From NCBI RefSeq assembly GCF_030445035.2, contig NC_080683.1, forward strand, positions 21,727,528 through 21,791,527: a DNA stretch of 64,000 nucleotides, given 5' to 3'. The DNA comes from Dasypus novemcinctus. Taxonomy: Eukaryota > Chordata > Mammalia > Cingulata > Dasypodidae. Below the pieces are notes generated by a model. It saw nothing but the letters and a program-made list of their open reading frames with translations. It did not search any database and was not told where the DNA came from. Below, in pieces: positions 46,985-59,229 of this stretch. Position 1 is the stretch's first letter; each line of letters begins with the position of its first letter. The position numbers and the translations under genes were made by a program.

Positions 46985-47200
46985 GCAGTTGCTGGCCCCA
47001 AACTGTCTGCTCAAATCCTAGCTTTGCCATTTGCTGGTTGAATGACCCTGAGCATTTTATATAAGCTCTGTGTATTTCAGTTTCCTTTAATATAAAATTA
47101 AGTTAATAATCATAGTTATCTCTTAGAGTTGTTGTGAGGATTAAAATTATTAAATAAATACTTAGAACCATATCTAGCAAACAATCTTTGTTAGGCAAGT
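46985..47200 (+). repeat. MIR SINE, plus strand
   Basis: Clear MIR series: 'tcctagctttgccatttgct', 'tgaatgaccctgagcatttt', 'tgtatttcagtttccttt', 'agagttgttgtgaggattaa', then 'acttagaaccatatctagca'. Confidence 0.85.
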
Positions 47201-50200
47201 CAACCTTCAGGTAATTTAACCATTGATTTGTGTCCACTGGATAGGAGAAAGAATGCTTACTTGCAGCATCCTCAGTGATAGTTTGCTGTTTCTCTGTCGT
47301 GGATGCATGGAAGCAAGAAAGAGAACTAAATCTCCCTTTTCTAGAAGAAATTAGCAGGAAATTCCTTCTGATTCTCTCTGCTCCAGAAGATCATACAGTT
47401 ACCCACTCCCCCATACTTTTTATAAACCCGGGTTATTCACAAATCTCTTAACTTTGCTACAATATCTTTAAATAAAATGAGGGAAAAAAATCTTATTGTG
47501 TCAGTACTTCTTCACTATTTCCTTCTTCCACAACTGAACTTTGTTGGTTAATACAAAAATAGCTGAGAATAAAAGACTTTCTCAAAATGACACCCCTTTG
47601 TATTTGTAAGGGCATTTCTCCACCCAAAGCAACAGCCATAAAAGTAACTTTAAATCTGGTCTCAATGAACACATCATAGGATCTCAAGCTAAGGAAAGTT
47701 GAAAGACTGCTAGTTTCTCAGTTAACCATGGAGAGATCTAAATTAAGCTGTTCATTAGTTTGAACAAGAAAAAATACAAAAAGCATTAATCACATACATT
47801 TTTTTCCTGCAAAATTTGCAACTGAGTTTTGGAACCTCCTAATGGATCTCCTTATGTTGCTCTCATATTTCACTGAGTTTGTGGTCAGCGCATTACTTCT
47901 TCACAGAGCTTGTAACATTAATGTCAATGCAGGAAAAAGGATTGAAATATTTTTGCAAAGCTTCATGTTGCATGAAATGTTGATTAGCAAAACAAAAAAC
48001 AAAAAAACAGAATCTTGAGACTGAATTATTCATTTTGATTATAAGAGAAAATGGCCTGGCTTTTTTTTTAAGTCAAATTAAAACCACCATGATTTTTGCA
48101 TCCACTACATGGGACAGGACTACTGAAAATGAGTTGACCTGAGAATACCAATTTTGTCCCCTTGGCTGCCTTTGCACATTGGGGCCAGTCTACTGCATGG
48201 CCAGAGTTTCTGGCTCCTTCTGCCATTTCATACATAGATAAAACACTATCCCATCCCACCACCACCACAAGAGGGAATTTGGCATCAAGAGCCTTTAGAA
48301 GGAGCCAAATGTTTGACTAGTAGAAATAAAAAGCAAGCAAGATCTGGGTAAATAAAACCATCTCTTCTTTCCTCTCTCCCATGGTTGCTCAAAGTCCCAT
48401 TGCAATTCTCCAGGGAAGACGCTGTGCCAGGCAACATGCCTGCTTAGGTCTTGTTCTGCTCTGTGCAACCTACCTTCAAGTGGTAGCCAGGATGGCTGCA
48501 CATTCTTCTTGCTCCACCTCTCCCATTGCTTCACTTCCCTTTTCCTCACTGATGCCACTCAGGGTTTCACCTTCCAAATTGCTGCATCATCACTTTTATC
48601 TGTGCTTAGGCTCTCTTTGCTAGGGAAACTGGGCAATGACAGTCATATTTTTCTGGTGTTTGAAAACAGGGTTTCCTATTTTATCGTTGCAGTCCTTTAT
48701 CTTCCAGACTAGACTTGTCACTTTGGGGGATTAGGACCCCTGGGCTAGACATTATTCTGACTGAACTATTGTAATGAGCAACATGAACTAATAACTTGGT
48801 AGAGCCTGTGGAAAAAAAGGATAATTGGGTATCTATGTTCACTTTATCAGAAGACAAAGATGATTCAGAGGAGAGTCATGCATCTACTTATAAATACTTT
48901 TAGGAAGGAAGAAATAGGTGATTTCTTTTACAAGGCTCAGGCCTTTTACTTTTCCAAGAAACACAGGAAGAAGACAGCCCCAGAGGTCAGAGAAGGATGG
49001 TTGTTGAGGTGAACATGATCTTTCATAGTACATGAAATGAGCTCAGCAGAGCCACAAGAAAAATCTTGAGGTTCTTGAGGACAGTAAAAGCTCTTTTACA
49101 AAAGTTAATAAACTCAATTTAGTGACTCAATGGCAAGACACAGGATGCAAAAATACCTGCAGGAGTTGGTTTGCTTGGCTGCTGTTTCTGTTTATTTCTG
49201 GTTTGTGTCTTGGGAAAGGAATGTAATGGCATCTGAAACCCGCGCCCCCTCCTCCAACTCCGCTTCTCAAAGGAAACAGGAGATGCCGTGCCTGTTCCTT
49301 CACCCATCACCCCATCATCCCCACGAAAAGGACCTTTATTTCGGCAGCCAAAAAAACAGCATTTAAAGTCTCTCAAATATGTAACTAAATGTGAAATAAT
49401 TAAAAATACCTTGGCCGTCAGCACTCTTCTCTAACTGAACACAAATTGTTAAGAACCTGAGAAAATGGCAAGAGGAAAGCCCTCATCGATTTTTGGGTCC
49501 ACTTTGTTCCCTATTGATCTAAAGGGCAGTGACTCTGCTGAATGAGAAACGAGTTCCATCTTCCTTCACCTTCTCAGCATGGTTTGATGCCGGCTCAGCT
49601 ACTGCTTGTGGCAGAATCAGTGGCACCAGCTGCTACTGTGAGCAATCAGTGTCCCCAGCAGCTGATCTGCATAGAGGTGCAGGGAATCGGTTGACACAGG
49701 ATGCAGCAATCAACTAAATGTTCTTTTCCAATTCTGCGTGGGCTGTTACACTGAAGATTATCTCATGATTATGGGAACAACAGTCACCAAAGGTTATAGT
49801 TGGTTTACGCTATTACATCAAAATGAAAAGTATTTACAATCACCCTCAATGATAAATAACATCTTCATTCTAGTCAATCCCTGTGCAACATTTAATACCC
49901 ATTCCTTTGATTTTTTTTCCCCCTCCTTTGCCATCAGAGATAGATTCTTCTCCCATAGGCTTCTCCTCTATCTGCAAGCATTTTATCCCATCAATGCTAG
50001 CTTTCTCTGCAGTTCCATCCTTAACCATGCTTAAATAACATAAATAAAGTGCCTGGCACAGAGTCTTGTACTATGTGATCATAAATAAGTCTCCACCTTC
50101 TCTCCTGGCTCTCCCCTTTCAGCAATTGGTGGGCCTAGTTGTCAGCAGTGCTTCAACTGCCTTCTCCATTAAGAGCCTAAAAAATCTGTCTCCAGTTCCA

Positions 50201-50430
50201 AAATCTCTATCAAGGCCCTGGCCCATGGGAACAAATGTCATCTAGTCACTTTCTCAAAATATTCAATAGTCACATCAAAGTCAACCTCTACCAAAAAAAA
50301 AATTTATCCCCTTTCCCTTAAAACCTTTTTCTCTCCTGTTCTCACTCCAACTATAAAATCTATCGTAATTTCTCTGCCAGGTAAAGCTAAAAAGATTAAT
50401 GTCCTCTTAAATTGTCTCTTTCCTCTTCCA
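47201..50430. other. Non-coding, nothing recognised
   Basis: The longest repeat-poor stretch of the window. Open frames up to 101 codons (49119-49424) have no recognisable domain. I see no splice-bounded conserved frame. Confidence 0.4.
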
Positions 50431-50682
50431 CCTTTACCCAATGCTGCTAGTCTGTGTCAAACTCCACAATTTCTTACCAGAACAATGGCTTCAAATACTT
50501 ATTCTTGCTCCCAGTCTCCTTGGGATTCAACCCCTTGCATCAGAATTTGACTTTTATCATTATTTCCATCTGAAAGGGTCACTCATCTGCTCAGAAGTCA
50601 TCTAAAGCTCCTCATTCCCAGTCACACCAGTTCTCTAGTTACTGTTCCTGGAACATTCATGCCATAGTGCTATTGAAGTCGG
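50431..50682 (+). mobile_element. L2-like fragment
   Basis: Wording such as 'ggtcactcatctgctcagaa' and 'aagctcctcattcccagtca' is L2-like on the plus strand. Similar L2-like text resumes at about 51340-51500, so the LTR between may have inserted into L2. Confidence 0.45.
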
Positions 50683-51267
50683 TGTCTAGGTTCTTGGCTT
50701 TGTTGCAAGAAAAAATTCAAGGATGAGCTACAAATCAACCAGGCAAGTAGAGAATTTATTAGGGGTAAAGCAAGAACAAGAAAGTACACCATTCAGAGCT
50801 GAAGGCAGGCATTTTCAAGGGAGAAAAATGTGAAGTTCTGCCCTGGGGTCCCTCTTTGACATGGCTACATGACTCCAGGATCTGTGCTGATTGGCATATT
50901 TAAAACAAAGCAGGGAAACTCTCTTGAGTGATTTGATTCTCTTAGGGGGTTAGGGGTTGTTGTCCAGTGGTGACTGGCTTCTGGCTGCTACCCACAAGCT
51001 CTGCAGCGCATGTGGGCTGGTGGTGATTGGTCTTTGGTCACTGTCCATGAAGCATGAGGTATCCTGAAAGCAGGTGGGGGGTGGGAGTGGTGCCCCCGTT
51101 CCCTTTTTCCTGCCATGAAATGATGTTGTTGACTGTCTTCTGATAATACAGCCAGTGGGTGTGTGCTATGTGCTGTAAGCTGCAGGGTGTTTGTGCTGTA
51201 TATTGCCCCTTCCTAACTTGCCTGTGTGACTCAGCAGGCTAAAGTTAGTAAAGAGACATTTGTCTCA
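50683..51267 (-). repeat. ERV LTR, minus strand
   Basis: Read on the minus strand it ends with an AATAAA signal (plus-strand TTTATT, 50755-50760), then 'tctctacttgcctggttgat', then 'gcaacaaagccaagaaccta' and GACA. This is the R-U5 style of class I ERV LTRs. TG/CA ends can be placed at 50683 and 51267, but the flanks do not match, so the boundaries are approximate. Confidence 0.6.
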
Positions 51268-52513
51268 CTTTCTTTTATTAGGTTTTTTTGTCCCCTTCCT
51301 CCTTACATCCCTATTCTATCCTGCCTCAACAGCACCCTTGTTGATGTGATTTCTTCTGCCTGAAATACCTCTCCAAATTGATAAAATCTGAATTATCATT
51401 CATATCCTAACTCAAATTTCTTTTTTTTTTTCCACTTAAACTTTCCAAAACTTCCTTGCTCAGGCATGATTTACCACTCATTTTTCTATATGCCTCTAGT
51501 ATTTAATTAAACCTTTTATGGACTTGAAATGGTTTCTTCATTGACTGCCTATGATTTCTTCAAATGAATGCATTTAAACTTTCATTGTCTAATTCCCTCA
51601 TCATCAGGGTACTTATAACATTAAATACTTAAGCAAAGTCACTATTAAAATGACAGAGATGGAGAGAGATGAGAATAGAACCCAGCAAGTCTGATCTTTC
51701 ATATTCCTTTAAGCATAAAACCATTCCAGAAAAAGATTAAAAGTCTATTATAGCTAAGTTATCATTCTTACTACAACCCACATTTATATAATTGGGATGT
51801 TCTGCAAATGATTTGAATTGAAGTCATTAGTTATCATATTTTTTATAAATTTGAAGATGAATTGAGGTGGCCAAAATTTCACAGTGAATCTATATTTAAA
51901 ACAAAGGAAAATGAATTTTAAATAACTCAATCTCCCAGTAAATCCATTTGTGTTAAGTTTGGAGATGAACTATGACCTAGAAGATTGGAATCAACATATG
52001 ACATCAATTGAGAGGAAGGAGAAAGAATAGCCCTCTTTTATCATAATTTGTCATATTTATTTTAAATAAACGCCTTAATGTGTTCTAAAATAGGAGCTAT
52101 AAAAAGCACAAAGCTATTATTTGATTCTAATTCTTCCCATGCTATAGACAAAAAGGACTGTTGGGAGAGCATTTGATTTGACCTTTTGCATGCTTATATG
52201 CTCAAATAATCTGGTTATTTGTATGCATGAGGAAGCAGCTGAAGTGTTACTAGGACAATGGGAATGGCGAAAACAATTGGCAATGTCTGAGTGGTACTTG
52301 TATCTCCATAGCAATGCAGATTCTGTTCCCTGACAAAGTTTACTTTCGCTCCAGTATGAACACAACACTTTCTATAATATAATAATTAGATCACAAAATT
52401 ATTGCCCTTGCTAGATGCCCACCCGTTCTCTACTACCAAGGCCAAGACCTATAGAAAGCCATCCATAGGTGACCCTAATCATATGCCATTTACCCTCTTT
52501 CCCAGAAGGTTAC
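51268..52513. other. Non-coding, L2-like at its start
   Basis: 51335-51510 continues the L2-like text. The rest is AT-rich with nothing assigned. Confidence 0.4.
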
Positions 52514-53074
52514 TGTATTAGTCAGCGAAAGGCGTGCTGATGCAAAATACCAGAAATTGGTTGGTTTTTATAAAGGGTATTTATTTGGGGTAGGAACTTA
52601 CAGATACCAGGCCATAAAGCATAAAATTACTTTCCTCACCAAAGTCTATTTTCACTTGTTGGAGCAAGATGGCTGTTGATGTCTGAAAGGGTTCAAGCTT
52701 CCTGCTTTCCTCTCTTAGCGGATCTTGCTTCTCTCTGGGCGCAGGGTTTCTCTCTTCCCAGGTCTTTCTTCTTCCTGCATTCAGGGTTCCTCTCCTCCTG
52801 GGGCTGGCTTCTCTTTCCTCTGCATGCTTACTTCCCAGGGCTCCAGCTTAAGGCTTTAGCATCAAAATCCAGCATTGACAATCCTAACTCTGTCCTTTGC
52901 CATGTCTTTTTCTGTGAGTCCCCACCTATTGGTATGTACCAATGTCCCATTGGTACAAGATCTAATGTAATCTAATATAATCCAATATAATCTAATATGC
53001 CAAAGAAAAGACCAGTTTGCAAACATAATCCAATATTTCTTTTTGGAATTCATCAATAATATCAAACTGCTATA
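52514..53074 (-). repeat. Solo LTR, MaLR/ERVL-like, minus strand
   Basis: It shares both ends and the 'ttttataaagggtatttatt' block with the LTR at 16830-17493. On the minus strand it starts TATAGCAGTTTGATATTATT (the usual TG changed to TA) and ends TGACTAATACA. The flanking 5 bp (GTTAC and GTCTC) match at 3 of 5. It includes a short array of the pentadecamer-like unit TAATCTAATATAATC around 52965-52997. It is 561 bp. Confidence 0.75.
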
Positions 53075-54700
53075 GTCTCCAAGTGCCTTCCCAAATAATG
53101 AGAGGAGAATACAAGTTAATAAGTGCATTTTGGTTTTCAGGATTGAACAAAAGTATAAACATAACTCATTTTAGATGGAGATGATGGATTTTATCTACAG
53201 ATGTTTTTATTACTATAAGGAGAAATAATATAATAGTTATACTATATTATTAGAGATTCATGAGATTATAGACTGTTAGAGCTGTATGGCACTCCAGGGA
53301 TGTGGACTGTCAACTCCTAATTTTATGATTGATTCAATGAGTGGATAGGAAAGTGTCAAAAACTTGATAGGTGGAGACTAAGATGAAAATCTCTTGACCA
53401 AAAGGAGTGCTGTTGTTGTTGTTGTTGTTGTTTTTATTTTTTATGCTAACTTTTTCACCTTAGTTTCTCAGGAACACACATCCCCTATAATATCTTGATA
53501 ACTGCTTTGGTGAACTCTTCAAAAATGCCTTGGAAGAGAGCATATATCAGAAGCACCCTTGCCATGTCCAAGGAAATGAAACTATGTGTATGTACCTATA
53601 TGTATAGGTATTAATATATATTTATATAAGCATTTATATACATATATGATCATTGTAATATATTAATGACATAGGGATAGACAACTCAGTGAAAGAGAAT
53701 ACAGATTCCAAAAATAGAACTCAATATATGTGATTATTTAATAAATGACACAGATAATATTTTAAATCAGGGGAAAAGATGGATTGTAGTATAACTGGTC
53801 ATATACCTATGGAAGAAACTATGTGTTGGACACTTACCTATTAGGATTGCTTTTAGCTTAAGTTACAAAAACTTGGTGAAACAGTAGCTTAAACATGTGG
53901 AAGTTTATTCTTCACATAATAAGTCTAGTGGAGAGTAACTCAGACAAAGGGCAGCTGCTCAAGGACACAATACCCTTTCCATTTTTCTGCTCCACCATAA
54001 TAGTGTGTGGTCTTCATTCTCACCACTTCATTCCCCTGAAGGAATAATATCCACATCACAGGCAGAAAGAAAGGGTAAAGAGGGTAGAGGAACAGGGCTT
54101 CATTCTAGCAGAACTTTTGGTTTTACTCAGGAAAGGATTCTTATGGAGCCTCCCTCAGGGAATTCTGCTTATAGCCCCATCAGGGTCATATGACCCCAGA
54201 GCTGCAAAGGGGCCTGGAGTGAATATTAGCTTCTAATCTTGATAGAGAAATACAAGCGGATGGGTGCGAATAGGGAGGGAATGTGGGTATAAAGTGGGCT
54301 CTTTAACAAAGCAAAAGAATAAGAAAAGCTGCACTAACAACAATACATCAGCAGATATGATCTGCTGCTAAATGTACAATCACCTAAAATTATATTTGTT
54401 TGTACAAATACATATGAGTACATTTAAATTAAGCAGCATCATCACCACTTTGATACAGAATTATGGTTGTGACCATGCCATGAATGTTGAATGTGGTTCT
54501 AGTCAAACCTCAGAAGCATTTTAAAAATAGAAAAATATTATAGAAAAGCACCTCAAATCATCAGTGAATGCAGGAGCTTCAATTTGAGGATTCTGGCAAA
54601 ACAAGGATTAAGATAGAGTAGGATTCACTCTTTCTCTTCATCATACTGCACTCTCACTCTCTCCTCATGTTCATGAGTTGACTTTACAACTCACTTGAGG
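53075..54700. other. Non-coding, possible old unassigned repeat
   Basis: A GTT microsatellite lies at 53410-53430. 53840-54200 ('acagtagcttaaacatgtgg', 'aagtttattcttcacataat' and following) looks like a widespread old mammalian repeat that I cannot name. Confidence 0.4.
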
Positions 54701-54704
54701 GAAA

Positions 54705-55925
54705 GTTGGTTGTCAATGTATGGAAATGGAGAGTTGATGGTAATACATTATAATGAGTATAACCAATGCTGCTGATCTATAAATGTGATTGTGGCTGAGA
54801 GGGGTAGTCCAGGGTGGTTAAAGTCAATTGAAAGAAAGTTAGAGGGAAGTGGACATGGCTCAACTGATAGAGCACCCATCTACCATTCAGGAGGTCCAGG
54901 GTTCAAACCCAGGGCCTCCTGGCCCATGTGGTAAGCTGGCCCATGGGCAAGGAGTGCCTTGCCATGCAGGGATGTCCCCCACATAGGGGAGTCCCACGTG
55001 CAAGGAGTGCACCCTGCATTGAGCTGCCCCACGTGAAAAAAGTTCAGCCTGCCCAGGGGTGGCACTAAACACACAGAGAAATGATGCAGCAAGATGATGC
55101 AACAGAAAGAGACACAGATTCCTGGTGCTGCCGAGAATGCAAGCAGACACAGAAGAACACACAATGAATGGACATAGAGAGCAGACAATGGTGGGGGGTG
55201 GGGGTGGAGGAGGGGGGTAAAGGGAGAGAAATAAATAATAAAAAAAGAATGAAAGGAAGAAAGCTAGAGGATAATCTAGGGACTGTATTACAGTGATTTT
55301 GGTGGTGGATGAGGGCTGTGAATAATAGTACAAATACAAGAATGTTCCTCTATCATAAGGTATTAAGAATATGGTGATACATAGCAAAAATATAACTGAT
55401 TTAAATTATAGACTATAACAGTAATAATATAATATTTTACAGCAGAAATATGCATATAAAAATATGAAATTATCAATGCTAAGGGTCAACCATGGGGGAA
55501 AGTATAAAGGGGTATGGGATTTTTCCCTATGGAGTAATGAAAATGTTCTAAAATCAACTGAGGTGATGACAGCACAACTCTGTGATGAATCTGAGAATCA
55601 CTGAATATACACTTTGGATGGAGACTGTATAACACTGTGAACCCCGTGGTAGAAGATGGACTATGGTTAACAATACAAATATGGGAATGTTCTCTCAGGA
55701 ACTTTAACACATATACAGTATTAATACATGGTGTTAATTATAGGATGGTTTTTGGGAAAAATATACCAAGTATAAACTATGGACTATACGACAATGTTCT
55801 TCGATCATTTATAAAAAATTTGTGACAACAATATAAGGTGCTGGTGGTAGAGCAATGTATGGGAATCCTAGTGGTATGCTTGTTTTATAAACTCACAAGT
55901 TCTCTAATTAGATTTTTTTAAAAAA
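54705..55925 (+). mobile_element. Xenarthran-type L1 3' end, host of a SINE
   Basis: 54715-54844 and 55257-55920 together carry the internally repetitive L1 3' end: 'tgtgattgtggctgagaggg', 'gtagaagatggactatggtt', 'acatggtgttaattatagga' and 'aactcacaagttctctaatt', ending in an A-rich tail. The SINE at 54845-55256 lies inside it. Confidence 0.7.
54845..55256 (+). mobile_element. DAS-type SINE, plus strand
   Basis: A box TGGCTCAACTG (54856-54866), B box GGTTCAAACCC (54900-54910), body with GATGATGCAACA, a G-rich patch at 55190-55217, and an AAATAAATAATAAA tail. Duplications AAGAAAGTTAGAG (54832-54844) and AAGAAAGCTAGAG (55257-55269) match at 12 of 13. The 166-codon minus-strand frame here is a chance frame through the SINE. 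Confidence 0.92.
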
Positions 55926-58480
55926 AATCTGTGGACTGAAACTTCTCAACTTCCTACTCCTAATCCCATAAACCCAAGCTATCTGCTTCCACAGTTTGCA
56001 CCTTCCCTTCTCCTATTTATAGTTAAGCACTGCCCCCTACTTGGGAATTCCACATATATTCCCCTCTCCAAAAAATTCCTTTGAATTTATTGCACCTTCC
56101 TTATTCTCTCACATATTCAATGTCTTCCAATATGAGCCTTTTCTCTTTTCTCTTCTCTCCCCCCCCCCCACCCCAAGTACTCCCCACTTCTCCATATATG
56201 ATTATTCTAGAGTCCTCTTTCTGGGGTCCTAATCAAATATGGAGTGACCCTGTGGGACAGATGAAGAGAAAGGACACAAAATTAAATATCTTGCCCATGG
56301 TAACTTTTGTTTTTTCACTAAGGTTGTCCCTTAATTAAATTTAAGAATGCAAAGGACTAACAGATGACTCTGAATTATGAGGTTCTCTTATAGTTTCAAA
56401 AGTCTATGGATGGGATAGGGGGGATGATAGGTAGGTTTGGGTATTTCTTTAGATTGTAATTAAGCATATGCTTTCTCTTTAATGGCATATTCAAATGATT
56501 CCTTTGTTGGGGGGGAAAAAAGTAGTGGTTGATTAGAAACACTGTAATATTATTTATGAAAGGAAAGAAAATATCCAGCAAGCTAAGAAATAGGTCAAAT
56601 GTGTATTGTGTCTTTGTGGCTTGAGTAAAATAGCTCTAGCTCACAATGACCAATTTAAAATGTCACTTTGTTACTTTCTTGGGGCTCTGCTTTGGGCTTC
56701 TGCTTGGCACTATTTCAATACTTCACACTGGTTGGCCCACGGGGCAGAATACTGAGCTGAATTCCTTTTTAAGAGTGTCATTTTTAAACTGACTATGAAA
56801 AACAGAAACAATTAAATGCCAGCTTATTCACACATATAATACCTTAACACAGAAACAAAATTGTCAATGTTTTGAAAACTTCTAACACAGAAATCTAGGT
56901 GAGAATGTCATGTTTTATACCACAAGTTGTAAAATCCATGATGCAGTTGGAAATTGTTTTTTATGTGAAATAATTAAAAACACAGCAGCAACCATTCTAT
57001 GTATCTTCATAGCATGTGATTTCATAGTATAACCTTGAAACCTATGAGAAAAATAAACAAATTTGGAATATATCGGCATTTTTGTTTTGTTAAAGGAAAG
57101 TGATTCCCTTGGCTTCATGTGCTATTCATAAGAGCATTTCCCTTGATGGACAGATTCTTCAAATGCTTTTTCCTTCTTATAAAGCTCAGAAATTCACCAT
57201 GAAAGTTAACTCCTGACACTGGAGGATCTGCAGATATTAAAACAAATTCACAGTCTTGTTTTATTGCCAAAACAAACTTTTATTAAAGTGCCCTCTCTTT
57301 TTCAGGTTAATGGTTGTCAAACACTATTTCCTTTGAGCATAGTGGACATTTTGCTCATATTGCATTTTGACTCTAGTTAAAGTGATCAAAAGATATAAAA
57401 GAATCACACAGGATAGAAGTCACAAAGAATTAGCTCAATATTTCAAGAACCACACAGCATAATGGATATATGGAGTAATAACTGCCATTAAAGGCACTTA
57501 ATAATCATCATTTTCTATCTTTCATGGCTTATTTGCTTTAAACTTTGGATTCAGTGTAAGCCTCATTAATCATTTTTGTTGGAGACATTTTCATCTTTTA
57601 AAAATAACTAATAATCATTCATTTTAATGGTTATCGATAATTGTTATCACTTATTTTAGCTAATAACTGATGAATAATATGGCTATTTATATCATGATAT
57701 TAAACGTCCTTCTGGAAATGTTGGTCTCACTAAAATTTCTTAGCACCTCAAATACATACATAACAATCATACAATAAGAGTCACACAGCAATTGAGTCAA
57801 TGAGTATCTCATTTACCCTTTACACCAAAGAGAAGCAATGTTGCAGACTCTTCTCTGGCTGCTAACAGAGTATCTTCAAATAAGGATCAAGAAAGCAATA
57901 TCCAACAACTCGAGAATATTCTTCATGTTGCAGATACCCTTACAGATTCTATCCAAAACAAAACTCTACCCTGCATTACAGACAACTCTTTTATATGCAA
58001 TTGGATATAATCACCCAGAAAGTATCCAGGCACCTCACACTTTTTAATGTGAACTTATTTTCGTTCCCTTTCAAATAACCTCTCTTCGTGTATCTTTCAA
58101 CTTGGTTAATAAAATCTCACCATCACAATTGTCTTTGTTAGAAACTAGGGAAACTACAATTTATAACATTTCATGCTCACTCTCATCATTGTACCAATAA
58201 CAGAGTCTTAAATATTTCACCTCCAAAAGGAACTTTGTCTCTCTCCCTCCATTAGTTTCCAAAGTCATAGCATTAATTCAGCCCACACCAAGTTTCAGTA
58301 GAATCGCTGTATTATTCAACTTAAAGGTGTAGTTATTCACATATTAATGTCTCTGAAATGTATGCATGTAATGTAGTTTTTCCTGCTGTCATCCAGAAAA
58401 CTGGAATAAAAACAATAGTGCTTTTTATAAGCAATAATTATTGTAAATGAATAAACATAATCACCCAAACACAGAAAATC
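55926..58480. other. Non-coding, nothing recognised
   Basis: A C run lies at 56159-56169. No gene or repeat supported. Confidence 0.4.
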
Positions 58481-58489
58481 TCTTGACTC

Positions 58490-58790
58490 CTATGTCATCT
58501 CACTCCAGACAATTCCCACTGCTGGGAAAATAATCTTTCCAAAACATGGATCTCCATGTGCAGGCCCATTCTTTAAAAGCCTACAATGACTTCACATTGT
58601 CCACAGAAAACAAGATCAAGCTATTCACCATGACTTTTCACAACCTGTTCACAATCTACAGTCCCAATCTTATTCACTTTCCTTCCCCTGCCTCCTTAAG
58701 TTTTAGCCACATTATCTTTGCTCATTTTTCCAGAACATGCTATGTTCTTTGATATCCCTTCATATTAAATAATCTTTACACATATAGCTA
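58490..58790 (+). mobile_element. L2-like fragment
   Basis: 'attctttaaaagcctacaat', 'ccttcccctgcctccttaag' and 'ttttccagaacatgctatgt' are L2-like on the plus strand. Diverged, with no intact frame. Confidence 0.5.
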
Positions 58791-59229
58791 GTGAACTTCT
58801 TCCAAGAGCCAGTAAGTATCACCTTAGTTCCATTTAACAAAAGTGTATTAAGTCTCTGCCTACAAAAATGTTCTCAAGTAGGGAAAATGTTTTTTGTTTT
58901 TTGTTGTTTTTTTTTTTTAATGCAGAAATTGTAAAGATAATATGCTAAATTCTACAATATAGGTATATACAAAGAACAATCGAGAAAACCTAGCACAGTC
59001 AAAAATGTGAAATAAAAGCTGAATATTAAAGAACAAAATGAGATTAAACAAGACAAAAAGAAGGGAAGGGAGCTCTTGGCAAGAGGGACAACATAAGCAA
59101 ATATACAGAAATAGTGTAGAAATCACTGGATTTAAGTATTCTTAAAGAAGAGATAAAGTTCAGCTGTAAAACCTTTCTTTCCCTGATGCCTTTTTAAGAA
59201 CAAATCTCAATTTCAAATCTCAACCTTTG
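58791..59229. other. Non-coding, nothing recognised
   Basis: A T-rich run at about 58890-58918. Nothing else. Confidence 0.4.

Noticed and set aside
48295..49424. Clustered short frames at 48.3-49.4 kb as possible exons
   Set aside because: Frames on both strands overlap, have no domain and no consistent splice-site bounds.
54887..55387. 166-codon minus-strand open frame, the longest in the window
   Set aside because: It reads the SINE at 54845-55256 backwards, with a proline run from the G-rich patch. Not a gene.
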